The position numbers were made by a program, and so were the translations under genes. A stretch of DNA of 64,000 bases from Deltaproteobacteria bacterium (GTDB lineage Bacteria > Bdellovibrionota_B > Oligoflexia > Oligoflexales > Bog-1112). Location of the stretch: positions 1-64,000 of the forward strand of contig JACPKR010000025.1 in NCBI GenBank assembly GCA_016186945.1, in the 5' to 3' direction. The notes beneath the pieces were generated by a model. It saw only the letters and a program-made list of their open reading frames with translations, was not told the DNA's origin and did no database searches. Numbering within the stretch: the stretch's first letter is position 1; every line of letters starts with the position of its first letter. Positions 26,918-36,799 of this stretch are shown piece after piece.

Positions 26918-27940
26918 TTGATACTTGCCCTGGATTTGGGCGTCTTCCATCGCAAGGTTCATCGAATTTCATTGCGGGAAGCTTTAGTGTGGTCAGTCGT
27001 ATGGACACTTTTGGGTTTGTTATTCACAGTTTTCATTTACTTTGCCTACGATTACCACTGGTTTGAGCTTGGACTGACGATTGACAATATAGATGGGCAA
27101 TTTTCCAACGGATCTAGCGCAGCGGTAAAATACCTCACTGGATATATTCTTGAACGGTCGTTGAGTATTGATAATATTTTTGTCATTGCCATTGTTTTTA
27201 GGTCTCTGGCAACACCTGCCATTTACCAGCACCGTGTTTTATTTTGGGGCATTTTGGGAGCGCTGGTTTTAAGAGGTGTCATGATTGCAATCGGAGTCGA
27301 GTTGATTTCGCGATACCATTGGATACTGTATGTATTTGGTTTCTTTTTGATCATAACGGCAGTCAAGATGTTAGTCATTAAGGAGCACAATGATCCCACT
27401 CAGAATAAGTTAATCAAATGGCTTAAACACATTGCTCCCTTTACAGATCGGTATCATGGGCAATATTTTGTAGTTCGGGCGGGATCCAAGCGTTCACATT
27501 TGGCACAAACTCCCGGTGGATCTGTCGAAGTGGATTTAGCTGTCGAGAAAGCGAAAGCAGGGACTTGGATGCTGACGCCTCTGGCTCTGGTGTTAGCTCT
27601 CGTGGAAATCATGGATGTGGTGTTTGCTGTCGATTCCATTCCTGCGATATTTGCGATTACAGCAGATCCGTTTTTGGTGTTTACAAGTAACGTACTTGCG
27701 ATCTTTGGTCTTAGAGCCTTGTATTTTGCGCTGGCAGGCTTGATTGACAAGTTTCGGTACTTGAAAATTTCACTGGCCTTCATTTTGGCACTTGTTGGGT
27801 TGAAAATGGTATTCTCAAAGCATCTGAAAGATGCGTTAGGATTTGACCTTAACCTTTATCTTCTTAGTATCATTATTTTAATTTTGGCCTTTGGAATTTT
27901 GGCTTCTCTTTCGACAGAGGACGACAAGAGCAAGAATTGA
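26918..27940 (+). CDS. TerC/Alx family integral membrane protein, 5' end disrupted
   Basis: This protein of about 340 residues has seven to nine helices and the TerC hallmarks LALDLGVFHRKVHRISLREAL, ERSLSIDNIFV and ALVEIMDVVFAVDSIPAI, whose acidic residues lie inside helices. The family includes Alx and TerC, linked to manganese export and tellurite resistance. Family-like sequence is already in frame from 26891 (WVGFVAFILLILALDLG), but no ATG, GTG or TTG precedes it after the stop at 26882. The first possible start is the TTG at 26918, which removes the first residues of helix 1. R1 copy 3 ends at this point, so its insertion probably removed the native start. The protein may be made poorly or from a rare start codon. 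Confidence 0.82.
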   Translation: MILALDLGVFHRKVHRISLREALVWSVVWTLLGLLFTVFIYFAYDYHWFELGLTIDNIDGQFSNGSSAAVKYLTGYILERSLSIDNIFVIAIVFRSLATPAIYQHRVLFWGILGALVLRGVMIAIGVELISRYHWILYVFGFFLIITAVKMLVIKEHNDPTQNKLIKWLKHIAPFTDRYHGQYFVVRAGSKRSHLAQTPGGSVEVDLAVEKAKAGTWMLTPLALVLALVEIMDVVFAVDSIPAIFAITADPFLVFTSNVLAIFGLRALYFALAGLIDKFRYLKISLAFILALVGLKMVFSKHLKDALGFDLNLYLLSIIILILAFGILASLSTEDDKSKN

Positions 27941-27961
27941 TTGCAGTGCCTCCGGTCGTGT

Positions 27962-28777
27962 TTACTTTTTGGGATGAATAATCGATCCGATGCCGGGGGA
28001 GCCGACGCTAAGCGGGATAGGAAAACCTCGACTATGTTCAAAGTCGTTACAGTAAACACTTTCATGAGATAGGAAGGCGCCTTCCCCTACAGCTTTAAGC
28101 ACCACATCACGGAGGAATTTTTCATCGTCTCCATAAGCGGACACATCTGGGCGATACTTCCGATACAAGCCTTCCATGCTAGAGTCAGGCCCAAAGGCTT
28201 CTTTTAATTTCTCGCGTAATTCACGGGATCGTGCGCCCCACATACCTGCTAACATCGGGTTGGTGTGTCCCCGCAAATCTCGCATTCCGTGCAAAATGGC
28301 CCAATCCTCCCGCAACCAATCTGCCACAGCCGCCACTTCGCGAGGGTATATGCGTGAATCGGCATCCCGTGAGATAAACAAGTCGTACTCTTCCTTATCT
28401 GCTGCAAAAAAACGCGACGCTGCGAATCGGTACTCTCCCAGCTCCACTTTAGCCCCTTCCGCTATCATTTTATCCACTGCAACTTTTGGTACTCCTTTGT
28501 CGAGATACACCAAAACATCCCAGCCGGGGTAGAACTCCCTCACCATCTTAATGTTTTCATATACACCTTTGATGTATAGATCGTTCGATCCGTATACAGA
28601 ATAGACAACGGCCTTTCTTTTCTTGTCATTGCGGAATGTAGCGTTAGCCTCGCTCAGAATTTCAGGCACCGACTTCCCCCTATACTTCTCAGGACGTGAG
28701 CAGCCTCTTTCCAGTCGGCTTGCACAAGCGAACTCAAGCAGTATGAACAATGCTAAAAAATATGGATGCCCATTCAT
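27962..28777 (-). CDS. Secreted glycosyltransferase-like protein
   Basis: This 271-residue protein has an N-terminal signal peptide (HPYFLALFILLEFACAS). The body looks like a GT-A glycosyltransferase: VYSVYGSNDLYIKGVYENI, a strand YPGWDVLVYLDKG, and the acidic motif FISRDADSRIYPRE, with DAD as the metal-binding DxD. Such a domain outside the cytoplasm would be odd, because nucleotide sugars are absent there, so the signal may be a membrane anchor facing inward or the activity may differ. The ATG follows AGGGGAT. It is the last gene of a four-gene minus-strand group and converges with terC. Confidence 0.55.
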   Translation of the reverse strand: MNGHPYFLALFILLEFACASRLERGCSRPEKYRGKSVPEILSEANATFRNDKKRKAVVYSVYGSNDLYIKGVYENIKMVREFYPGWDVLVYLDKGVPKVAVDKMIAEGAKVELGEYRFAASRFFAADKEEYDLFISRDADSRIYPREVAAVADWLREDWAILHGMRDLRGHTNPMLAGMWGARSRELREKLKEAFGPDSSMEGLYRKYRPDVSAYGDDEKFLRDVVLKAVGEGAFLSHESVYCNDFEHSRGFPIPLSVGSPGIGSIIHPKK

Positions 28778-28788
28778 TAGATCATCCC

Positions 28789-29373
28789 CTAAATTGAATA
28801 GGTGTACATTAGCTCAATTCGATAGTATGTGGACGACAGTCGAAATTCGCGAAACAAAAGTAGCGTGTTTAGTTGCAAAGCTCCCCAAACCTGATTCGGG
28901 AACACAAACTCAAGTCCCATGCTCCCGTCGAAAAACAAGTCTTCATGGAGGAGTAATTCATCGTTAAATGTACGAAACTGTCGCCAGTAGCCTGCTGTCA
29001 CGCTCACGATACCGTGGAGAGTGGGACCATAGGCGGTCAAAGGTTCGTCGTGCAAAGCAGAAGACAAACTGGGGCTTAGTTCAAAGACATGATTTCCGAA
29101 GCCATCATGCTTAGAAAAGTAATACGCCAAACGCAAACCAAGCAAGCTCTGACGTTCAGCACCAAGAGCATAGCGATAGGACAAGGAGGGGGAGAGGGTG
29201 TTTCCAAAAAGCTCCTTCAAGTCCTTCGTGAAAATCACCGACGACAGACCTAAGCCGAATTTGTGCTTAGCAGGCTCCTGTCTCGGCTCGCCATTTTCAG
29301 CTCGTATTGACGTGTTGAAGAGACAAAGTAGCCCTAGGCTACAACTCATTTTTCTGAGGAAACTTGTTCCCAT
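28789..29373 (-). CDS. Putative outer-membrane beta-barrel protein
   Basis: This protein of about 194 residues has a signal peptide (MGTSFLRKMSCSLGLLCLFNTSIRAE) and then short alternating strands rich in Tyr, Phe, Ser and Leu, as in an 8-strand barrel (LSPSLSYRYALG, LLGLRLAYYFSKH, GIVSVTAGYWRQF, YRIELMYTYSI). I prefer the ATG at 29373 (AGGAG nearby) over an upstream TTG. It resembles the 195-residue barrel two genes upstream in size and strand pattern, and the pair may be paralogues. Function is unknown. Confidence 0.6.
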   Translation of the reverse strand: MGTSFLRKMSCSLGLLCLFNTSIRAENGEPRQEPAKHKFGLGLSSVIFTKDLKELFGNTLSPSLSYRYALGAERQSLLGLRLAYYFSKHDGFGNHVFELSPSLSSALHDEPLTAYGPTLHGIVSVTAGYWRQFRTFNDELLLHEDLFFDGSMGLEFVFPNQVWGALQLNTLLLFREFRLSSTYYRIELMYTYSI

Positions 29374-29384
29374 ACGCTCCTGGG

Positions 29385-30302
29385 TCAGCAATCGAACTCC
29401 CTATGATAGGATCGTGTCAGCCACTTGTAGTGGTTGACAAAGCAAAGATTACACTCGCCATGCTCGGTTAAAACCACCAAGTCATAGGCCTCGATGAGCC
29501 TTGTTTTGTTGTTCTGTCTATTGTCGGTGATGTTCTCAGTCTTCTTCGCCGTACGGTAGTCTTCAAAGGCTAAGGTTTGACAAAAGCGATAACCAAGACC
29601 GGAAATTACATCGCGCGCAACGGCTTGGGTGGCAAAATGATCGCTATGGGAAAAATGACTCTCAGGACCAGGATCTTGTATGTAGAATCGTATGGGTTTT
29701 GTCTTGTCTTGGAACGTACCCGCAACGATACCACCCAATGTCTCCTTCAATTCTCCGAGTGTAAACGTATTCACATGGTCAACACTCGTAATGCTCGGTA
29801 TTTGGTCCTTGTAAAGTTTGTATATCGACTCGAAATTGCCAATCTCTGTGCCTCCGCCTTGCACCAATCCATCCGGCAAGCGGAGAAACACCATGCGGAC
29901 GTTGCGCAACGTGTAGCGGGTCAGCTGCTTGGTTCCCATTTCAAGACTGTCAACCACTTCATCTGCACCCCCTGTAAAGATTGGCGTCTTTAACACCGAC
30001 CTTACCGAGGCCAGGCTGCCCTTTTCTCGCGACTGCCAGTAGGAGTTAGAACGACCCGCATCACCTGCGTCTACAATGATCATCAGGACTTCGGTCTTCT
30101 CCGAGTCTATCAGATCAAAAGCATAGTCCCCCATGGACAATTGCCAGTCGTCCGGATGGGGTACAACAAAAACATGAGCAGCATCTAAATTTAAGTTTCT
30201 TTGCCCTTTAAGAGACCGACTCATTTGTAAGTCCGGATCTCCACAAGCTTGACTGAAGGCAAACAATAAAAGTAAACACAAAGTATTATATTTCCCTGCC
30301 AA
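29385..30302 (-). CDS. PIG-L/LmbE-like deacetylase lipoprotein
   Basis: This 305-residue protein has a lipoprotein signal peptide (CLLLLFAFSQAC, lipid attachment expected at Cys20). It carries the LmbE/PIG-L metal-site motif VVPHPDDWQLSMG (His-Pro-Asp-Asp; the usual Glu after DD is Trp here) and a downstream HSDH that can supply the other zinc ligand. The family removes N-acetyl groups from GlcNAc-type substrates. The start is TTG with AGGGA upstream, overlapping the preceding barrel gene by 17 bases, which implies coupling. Its two Cys near the end (GECNLC) may be a disulfide. Confidence 0.65.
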   Translation of the reverse strand: MAGKYNTLCLLLLFAFSQACGDPDLQMSRSLKGQRNLNLDAAHVFVVPHPDDWQLSMGDYAFDLIDSEKTEVLMIIVDAGDAGRSNSYWQSREKGSLASVRSVLKTPIFTGGADEVVDSLEMGTKQLTRYTLRNVRMVFLRLPDGLVQGGGTEIGNFESIYKLYKDQIPSITSVDHVNTFTLGELKETLGGIVAGTFQDKTKPIRFYIQDPGPESHFSHSDHFATQAVARDVISGLGYRFCQTLAFEDYRTAKKTENITDNRQNNKTRLIEAYDLVVLTEHGECNLCFVNHYKWLTRSYHREFDC

Positions 30303-30873
30303 TACTGATCCCTGTGTCGAAAAAAGTATTAAGAATCTTGAACTCAGGAACTCTTGTTGTTACAAAAATCCCAAGCTTCCATAATTCACCTAGATGGAAG
30401 GAAAAACGGACCCCCAACTGCGCACCGACGTAGAAACCTTGGTCGGAGCTGGGGAAGTTCTCACTCAAAAAATTTCTAAGACGCCAAGCTACAAAATCGA
30501 GTGAAGTTTGTAGCCACAGTTCAAACCAGGAGATGCTTAAAAAGCGTTGTTCCAAGCCTGGATATAAAGTTAGAATCGTTAACCGTGACGACTCCCGCAC
30601 ATCATCACTGACGATGGGCGCATACTGCAAACCAAAAGTATAACGCATGGGTCCAAGGTCGTTATCCAAAAACCCGTGTGAAGTGTGTACTGCATAGTTG
30701 AAATTGTTAGCAAAGTAGTCGCGCATTTCACCGAATAGAAAAACACTGTAGCCAAAATCGAAACTTACTTCGGTATCTGATCTACTCTCATTGGCTAAAG
30801 CCGACTGAATCCCTAGAACAAGGGAGCTTACGAGAAGCAAACACTTAACGAAATAATTCCCCCTTCGCACCAT
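30286..30873 (-). CDS. Putative outer-membrane beta-barrel protein
   Basis: This protein of about 195 residues has a clear signal peptide (VKCLLLVSSLVLGIQSALA) and amphipathic strand-like sequence (VSFDFGYSVFLFG, MRYTFGLQYAPI, GFYVGAQLGVRFSF, ISIGREI). I chose the ATG at 30873 because GGAAGG lies six bases upstream; earlier ATGs (30909, 30903) lack a ribosome-binding site. It is the first gene of the small envelope operon, followed by the PIG-L-like gene. Confidence 0.6.
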   Translation of the reverse strand: MVRRGNYFVKCLLLVSSLVLGIQSALANESRSDTEVSFDFGYSVFLFGEMRDYFANNFNYAVHTSHGFLDNDLGPMRYTFGLQYAPIVSDDVRESSRLTILTLYPGLEQRFLSISWFELWLQTSLDFVAWRLRNFLSENFPSSDQGFYVGAQLGVRFSFHLGELWKLGIFVTTRVPEFKILNTFFDTGISIGREI

Positions 30874-30954
30874 CTTTAGCCTTCCAGGCAGAGAGAAATA
30901 CATTTTCATATGAGGTTTAGGCTTCTATTTTAACACGGATCGGCAGACATGTAG

Positions 30955-31003
30955 GATTTCTTGGAGGAACCAGCTGCGCCCTCCCACCACCTCCTTGCCA
31001 CAA
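30955..31003 (+). repeat. R2 palindromic repeat, degraded
   Basis: TTGGAGGAACCAGCTGCGC is intact but the right stem arm is replaced by CCTCCCACC before ACCTCCTTGCC. It lies between the divergent envelope operon and pckG. Confidence 0.7.
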
Positions 31004-31073
31004 GCGGGACACATTTGGTACAAAGGAAAGAGATTCTAAAAAAGCAAGTTCTTCATATAGGAAAGGGTTTTAA

Positions 31074-32819
31074 ATGAGTCATACCGCCAGCGAGGATCTA
31101 AAGCAGTGGGTTGCCAATGTCGCCAGACTCGCCCTACCGGAACGTATCCACTGGTGCGATGGTTCGGAGGAAGAATACAACGCGCTCGTGTCCCAGATGC
31201 TCGCCTCCGGCCAACTGCATGAACTCAACCAGGAGCAGTTCCCCCGCTGCTACCTTCACCGATCCGACCCGAGTGACGTCGCACGGACTGAACACCTAAC
31301 TTTTGTCTGCACAAAGAGCAAAGATGAGGCTGGCCCCAACAACAACTGGAAGGAGCCTGCCGAGGCCCACGCCGAAGCTGATCGTCTCTTTGCAGGGGTT
31401 ATGAAAGGCCGCACCATGTACGTTGTGCCTTACTGCATGGGCCCCCTGGACTCACCCCATTCGCGATGCGGGGTCGAAATTACAGACAGTGCCTACGTTG
31501 CTGCCAGCATGAAAATCATGACCCGCATGGGGAAAAAAGCCTTACTACGCCTTGGCAACGACAAAACTTTCGTAAAAGGACTGCACAGTATCGGGGATTT
31601 GAAAGTAGAACACAGACGCATTTTCCACTTCCCCGAGGAAAAGATGATCAAATCCATAGGTTCTGGTTACGGTGGCAATGCTTTACTGGGGAAGAAATGC
31701 CACGCGCTACGTATTGCCAGCTATCAGGCAAGGCAAGAAGCTTGGCTGGCGGAACATATGCTGATCGCCGGGATCGAAAACCCGCAAGGTGAAATATTCT
31801 ACATAGCTGCGGCTTTCCCCTCCGCCTGTGGGAAAACAAACCTCGCTATGCTCATTCCCCCTGAACAATATAAAGGATGGAAAGTCTGGACTGTAGGAGA
31901 CGACATCGCCTGGATGCACCTGGGGGAAGACGGCTACCTTTATGCCATGAACCCGGAAGCTGGCTTTTTCGGCGTCGCTCCCGGGACGTCTTCCAAAACG
32001 AATGCAAACGCTGTCGCCATGCTCAACCACGATACGATTTTCACCAATGTCGGCGTCACTGCCGACAACACACCCTGGTGGGAAGGACTCGACGAGGGTC
32101 AACCCGTTGTCGACTGGAAAGGGGATCCATTCGACGGCACCACGCCAGCAGCTCACCCCAATTCTCGCTTTACCGTGTCCTCAAGGCAATGTCCGTCCTA
32201 TACAAAAGCAGCAGAAGACCCCAGGGGAGTACGAATCTCCGCCATAATCTTTGGAGGCAGACGCCCTTCTCTTATCCCGCTTGTTTATGAGGCCAAGAAT
32301 TGGGCGCACGGAGTTTTAGTGGGTGCCAGTATGGCCTCTCAAACAACTGCCGCTGCAACCGGAGTAGTCGGCATCGTCCGACGCGACCCTATGGCGATGA
32401 AACCATTCTGCGGTTATAACTTTGGAGATTATTGGGACCACTGGCTCAGCTTCGCCAAAAAATCAGACAAGCTCCCGAAAGTTTTTCATGTCAACTGGTT
32501 CCGCAGGGATGAAAAGGGAAACTTCATGTGGCCCGGCTACGGCGATAACATCAGAGTGCTGCGCTGGATCCTCGACCGTGCCAATCGACGATGCGATGCC
32601 GTGGAAACCCCGCTTGGTTTTATTCCCCGACCAGGTTCCATAGACACGACTGGGCTAAACATTGCCGAGAAGGCTATGCACGACCTCTGCGATATCACCC
32701 CTAGTGGTTGGAAGGAAGAATGGGACGAAATCGGCAAATTCCTGAACAGCTTCGGGACCCACCTGCCTGCTCAGCTTAAGGCACAGTATGATTCCATCCT
32801 TAAACAAATCAACCGTTGA
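31074..32819 (+). CDS. pckG: Phosphoenolpyruvate carboxykinase (GTP)
   Basis: This 581-residue enzyme converts oxaloacetate + GTP to PEP + CO2 in gluconeogenesis. GTP-type features are visible: the P-loop FPSACGKTNLAML (about residues 247-259), whose Cys is the reactive cysteine of the family, the Mn/substrate motif GDDIAWM, and the guanine-binding region (NWFRRDEKGNFMWPGYGDN). The length fits the usual 590-620 residues. It is a single gene with its own upstream region, followed by an R2 element that may terminate transcription. Confidence 0.97.
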   Translation: MSHTASEDLKQWVANVARLALPERIHWCDGSEEEYNALVSQMLASGQLHELNQEQFPRCYLHRSDPSDVARTEHLTFVCTKSKDEAGPNNNWKEPAEAHAEADRLFAGVMKGRTMYVVPYCMGPLDSPHSRCGVEITDSAYVAASMKIMTRMGKKALLRLGNDKTFVKGLHSIGDLKVEHRRIFHFPEEKMIKSIGSGYGGNALLGKKCHALRIASYQARQEAWLAEHMLIAGIENPQGEIFYIAAAFPSACGKTNLAMLIPPEQYKGWKVWTVGDDIAWMHLGEDGYLYAMNPEAGFFGVAPGTSSKTNANAVAMLNHDTIFTNVGVTADNTPWWEGLDEGQPVVDWKGDPFDGTTPAAHPNSRFTVSSRQCPSYTKAAEDPRGVRISAIIFGGRRPSLIPLVYEAKNWAHGVLVGASMASQTTAAATGVVGIVRRDPMAMKPFCGYNFGDYWDHWLSFAKKSDKLPKVFHVNWFRRDEKGNFMWPGYGDNIRVLRWILDRANRRCDAVETPLGFIPRPGSIDTTGLNIAEKAMHDLCDITPSGWKEEWDEIGKFLNSFGTHLPAQLKAQYDSILKQINR

Positions 32820-32834
32820 TGGTGCGCTCACGTT

Positions 32835-32940
32835 TGGCAAAAAGGGAGAGGGGGGTTGGTGGGGCGAGTGAAGCGTCGCCTCCCCCAAGGGATTTCTTGG
32901 AGGAACCAGCTGCGCAGTTTCCTCCAAACCACCTCCTTGC
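32835..32940 (+). repeat. R2 palindromic repeat, long variant
   Basis: GGCAAAAAGGGAGAGGGGGG, then GGGGCGAGTGAAGCGTCGCC (a small hairpin), then TTGGAGGAACCAGCTGCGC, TTTCCTCCAAACC, ACCTCCTTGC. It fills the gap between the convergent pckG and glcD-like genes. Confidence 0.85.
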
Positions 32941-32949
32941 ACTAATTCG

Positions 32950-34347
32950 CTATAGGTCAAAAATCTTGCCTGGATTCATAATCCCCTTGGGGTCAAAAAG
33001 CTGCTTGATACCTTTCATGTAGGAAATTTCCAGTTCTTCACAGACTAACTTCAAATCATCTTTCTTGAGTAACCCTATTCCATGTTCAGCACTGATTGAT
33101 CCTTTAAGCTCGTGGACTATAGAAAAGATACGTCGCTCCAAGAGCTGAGCTTCCTTTATAAAGGTATCATGATCAACTAACCTGTCAGCACTATAGTTAA
33201 CGTGGACATTTCCGTCGCCTATATGCCCGAACATGACAACTTCAATCTTCGGATCCTTTTTCTCCAGAGTTTTGTTCACTTTCTCGAAGAAAACACATAA
33301 GTCCTTGATGCTGAGGGAAATGTCGTTCTTCCTTACATAACCATGGCTAAGGCTCTCGGTTATGTTCTCACGCAAAGCCCACAAGTCTCGAAATTCCTGT
33401 GAGCTGCTAGCAAGTACAGCATCGCGTATCAGTTCTTTCTCAAAAGCTGTCTCAAGAAACTGTTCCATGGATAAAGAACTAAGATCTTCTTCTATTTCAA
33501 TCAGCGCATAGTAGGGAAAACGCTCTGCAAACGGCAATTTCAAACCTGAAAAAGAGATGAGAACCTTTCCTACAGCTAGATCCGAGAAGAATTCCAACGC
33601 CGTCACAGACATGTTCGATTGATGGCTCAGCGCGAGCAAGTCAACGACCTTGGGAAAGGTTTCGACACCGACACAGGCAAGAGTGAGTTCCCTCGGTTTC
33701 TTGGAAAGTTTAAGCGTGGCCCTGGTGATGACCCCCAAAGTTCCTTCGCTCCCCACAAAGAGGTACATCAGTGGATACCCTGCATTGTTTTTCCGGAGCG
33801 CACGGTTAAGGTTCAAAACTTGACCGCCAGCAAGGACCACCTCTAGTCCGAGAACCTGCTCCCGGGTTCCCCCGTACCGGATAAATTTCAGCCCCCCCGC
33901 GTTCGTAGCCAGGTTGCCCCCAATCTGGCTACTGCCCCTCGCTCCCAAATCGACAGCGTAGAATAGGCTTTCCTTTGCGACAGCTTCCTGCAAAGCCTGG
34001 GTTGTAACACCCGCTTCCACTTCGACCGTCAAACCAACGGGGTCAACGTTTAGAACCTTGTTCAGCCTACCAAGGGAGAGGATGACTTCTCCCTGTTTGG
34101 CTACGGCACCTGCCGCCAATCCAGTACGCCCTCCACTCGGGACGACTGGAATTTGATGTTTCTGACAGTAGGCAAGTATCTTGGAAATTTCTTCCGTATG
34201 ATTAGGTAACAGCACACAAGAAGCAAAAGTTTCCTGAGGTTTTGACCAGTCTTTGGAATATTCCTGAACCTGCTTGGGGTCTTTCAAAACATGCGAGGGT
34301 CCGAGGATGGCCTCCAAGTCATCAATGTTTTTCTTTGTCACTTTCAT
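32950..34347 (-). CDS. FAD-binding oxidoreductase (GlcD/D-lactate dehydrogenase family)
   Basis: This 465-residue flavoprotein has an N-terminal FAD-binding type 4 domain (PVVPSGGRTGLAAGAVAKQGEVILSLGRL; IGGNLATNAGGLKFIRYG) and a C-terminal FAD-oxidase domain with the metal/substrate histidines (VVMFGHIGDGNVHVN; SAEHGIGLLKK). It oxidises a 2-hydroxyacid such as glycolate or D-lactate, passing electrons to quinone or an electron-transfer flavoprotein. The ATG overlaps the maeB stop by four bases, so hydroxyacid oxidation and malate decarboxylation are co-expressed. The exact substrate is not readable from the sequence. Confidence 0.88.
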   Translation of the reverse strand: MKVTKKNIDDLEAILGPSHVLKDPKQVQEYSKDWSKPQETFASCVLLPNHTEEISKILAYCQKHQIPVVPSGGRTGLAAGAVAKQGEVILSLGRLNKVLNVDPVGLTVEVEAGVTTQALQEAVAKESLFYAVDLGARGSSQIGGNLATNAGGLKFIRYGGTREQVLGLEVVLAGGQVLNLNRALRKNNAGYPLMYLFVGSEGTLGVITRATLKLSKKPRELTLACVGVETFPKVVDLLALSHQSNMSVTALEFFSDLAVGKVLISFSGLKLPFAERFPYYALIEIEEDLSSLSMEQFLETAFEKELIRDAVLASSSQEFRDLWALRENITESLSHGYVRKNDISLSIKDLCVFFEKVNKTLEKKDPKIEVVMFGHIGDGNVHVNYSADRLVDHDTFIKEAQLLERRIFSIVHELKGSISAEHGIGLLKKDDLKLVCEELEISYMKGIKQLFDPKGIMNPGKIFDL

Positions 34348-36620
34348 TTTAGGAAACGCTCCGTCTTCACAGCTTTATGAGCGGTAATATTAATCAGGCT
34401 CGTGATTTCCTGGACCGAGGCTTCCCTCTGCAGGGAGTTTGCCGGCTTATTGAGTCCCACCAGAATGGGGCCTGTGACCTCGGCTCCTCCCACATGCTGG
34501 AGAAGTTTGTAACTTATGTTAGCAGCTCCCAAGTTGGGGAAAATGAGAATGTTGGCATTCCCTTTCAGATTTGTGAATGGAAATTCCTTTTCTCGTAAGT
34601 GCTGATTGAGAGCGACTTCCACCTGCATTTCCCCATCCATTTCAAGAGCTGGGTTCCGTTCCCTGACAAGACTAACTGCCTTCGCCACTTTTGTGGCCTC
34701 CGCATGTTTGCTTGTACCGAAACTTGCATAGCTTAGCATAGCCACCCGTTTAGGTTCCTGTGTGTATTCCTCTGCCAGTTTGGCACTTGCCAAGGCGATG
34801 TTAGCAAGTTCCTCGGCAGAAGGATCGACGTTGATGGTGCAGTCGGCAAGGAACAGAAGACTTTGCTCTTTCACCACTATGTAGACACCTGCCAGGGTCG
34901 CTCCTTTTTCCGCCCCGATAATTTCCAAGATGGGTCGGACGGCATCGACATAGGCGCTGGTCACACCGTTCACCATCGCATCCGCATCGCCCATCTGTAA
35001 CATGACGGCAGCAAAGTAGTTATGATTGGTAATGAGAATATCGGACATGGTTCGAGAGACACCTTTTCTTTTCCTCAATTCGTAGAGAACTTCGGTGTAG
35101 CGCCCCCGCCTTTGATCTTTCATCGGGTCGACAATTTCAATACCGCTCAGGCTTTTGATCCCGAGTCGATCGGCGGATTTTTGAATCTCTTTCTCTCTTC
35201 CCAGCAGGCAAATTTGAATTTCCCCGTCGTCAGCCACTTGTTTTGCGGCGCTCAGAATTTTCGGGTAAGCTCCAAAGGGGATGACCACTCTAGGCTTTTG
35301 CTTCTCGACAGTCTTGTATGTGATCTCCTTGCGCAGTCTTCGCATCAGTCGCCTGCTAGGTCCCAGGATTTTCTCGATTTGCTCCTTGTACTCCTCGATG
35401 TCGACCTGAAGACGTGCCATACCTGTTTCCATCGCTGCTTGTGCTACGGCAGGAGCGACCCGCAGAAGCACGCGTTGATCGACGGGTTTAGGGATGAGGT
35501 AGTCCTTTCCGAAAATATAACGGCTCGTCTGTTTGTACTGAGCCAGAACTTCCTCGGGAACGCTCTCCTTGGCCAATTCTGAAATTGCCTTAGCAGCAGC
35601 GATACTCATTTCATCGCTTACCCCCTTCGCTCTTACGTCAAGGGCTCCGCGAAAAATGTAGGGAAAGCCCAGGACGTTGTTGACCTGGTTGGGATAATCT
35701 GAGCGCCCTGTAGCGAGAATGATATCCTTTCTTGTGTCTCTGGCCAGTTGAGGATCAATCTCCGGGTTAGGGTTGGAAAGAGCAAAGACGATGGGCTGAT
35801 TTGCCATCTTCTTTAACATCTTCGGGGTCAGAATGTTGGAGGTTGACACACCTATGAAGACGTCGGCCCCTTCCAGCGCATCTTCTAACGTTTTTAAGGA
35901 GCGCGATTCTATGGCAAAGCGTTTCTTATATTCGTTCAAATCGCTCCGCCCCGTGTGAATCACCCCCTGACTGTCGCACATGATTATGTTTTTAATACCA
36001 ATTTTTCGAAAGAGAGATGCACAACCTATCGCCGCAGCACCGGCTCCACTGAAAACGACACGAGCGTCTTCGATGGACCGGCCTGAAATTTCGCAAGCAT
36101 TGATGAAAGCTGCAGCTGCAATAATTGCTGTACCATGCTGGTCATCATGAAAAACGGGGATCGACATTTTCTCTCGAAGTTTTTCTTCAATGTAGAAACA
36201 CTCAGGCGCCTTGATATCTTCAAGATTGATTCCGCCAAAGGTTGGTTCCAGGGAACTTACGATCGTTATGAACTCATCTGGATCTTTCGATGCAATTTCC
36301 AGATCAAAAACGTCAATGTCCGCGAATTTCTTGAAAAGGACTGCCTTGCCCTCCATCACAGGCTTGGCAGCATAAGGCCCGATGTCGCCCAACCCCAACA
36401 CAGCAGTACCATTTGTAATCACACCTACGAGATTGCTTCGTATGGTGTAGCGGAACGAGTTGTCCTCGGATTTGTGAATTTTCCGACAAGGGCCGGCAAC
36501 CCCGGGGGTGTAGGCAAGAGATAAGTCGTATTGCGAGTTCAACTGCTTTTTTGGTTGCACGCTTAACTTACCAGCACTTGGATACTCGTGGTATTCAAGC
36601 GCAAGTTTTTCGTAATCCAT
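34344..36620 (-). CDS. maeB: NADP-dependent malic enzyme fused to phosphotransacetylase-like domain
   Basis: This 758-residue two-domain enzyme has a malic enzyme at residues 1 to about 400 ([41 protein letters not shown] for NADP) and a phosphate acetyl/butyryltransferase-like domain at about 430-755, which in MaeB is regulatory. It decarboxylates malate to pyruvate with NADPH formation. The ribosome-binding AGGAG before the ATG straddles the end of R1 copy 4 (TACAATAG/GAG). It is co-transcribed with the downstream hydroxyacid oxidase. Confidence 0.95.
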   Translation of the reverse strand: MDYEKLALEYHEYPSAGKLSVQPKKQLNSQYDLSLAYTPGVAGPCRKIHKSEDNSFRYTIRSNLVGVITNGTAVLGLGDIGPYAAKPVMEGKAVLFKKFADIDVFDLEIASKDPDEFITIVSSLEPTFGGINLEDIKAPECFYIEEKLREKMSIPVFHDDQHGTAIIAAAAFINACEISGRSIEDARVVFSGAGAAAIGCASLFRKIGIKNIIMCDSQGVIHTGRSDLNEYKKRFAIESRSLKTLEDALEGADVFIGVSTSNILTPKMLKKMANQPIVFALSNPNPEIDPQLARDTRKDIILATGRSDYPNQVNNVLGFPYIFRGALDVRAKGVSDEMSIAAAKAISELAKESVPEEVLAQYKQTSRYIFGKDYLIPKPVDQRVLLRVAPAVAQAAMETGMARLQVDIEEYKEQIEKILGPSRRLMRRLRKEITYKTVEKQKPRVVIPFGAYPKILSAAKQVADDGEIQICLLGREKEIQKSADRLGIKSLSGIEIVDPMKDQRRGRYTEVLYELRKRKGVSRTMSDILITNHNYFAAVMLQMGDADAMVNGVTSAYVDAVRPILEIIGAEKGATLAGVYIVVKEQSLLFLADCTINVDPSAEELANIALASAKLAEEYTQEPKRVAMLSYASFGTSKHAEATKVAKAVSLVRERNPALEMDGEMQVEVALNQHLREKEFPFTNLKGNANILIFPNLGAANISYKLLQHVGGAEVTGPILVGLNKPANSLQREASVQEITSLINITAHKAVKTERFLK

Positions 36621-36632
36621 ATAGACTTTCTC

Positions 36633-36799
36633 CTATTGTATTCAAGATAGTCAATTTGGGGAAAAACTTTTTGAAAAAAGTTCTATCCCCAAGCCCCTTT
36701 TCAAAAACTTCAATATCTAAAGTTTTTTGGGGGGAGGCGTGGAGGGGAACTTTTTTTCAAAAAAGGTCCTCTCCACAAATTCTTTTTCCCAAATACTAT
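36633..36799 (-). repeat. R1 MITE-like repeat, copy 4 (full length, 167 bp)
   Basis: This complete copy in reverse orientation runs from CTATTGTATTCAAG to CCCAAATACTAT. It lies 12 bases upstream of maeB and overlaps the last 24 codons of dacB. Confidence 0.93.
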
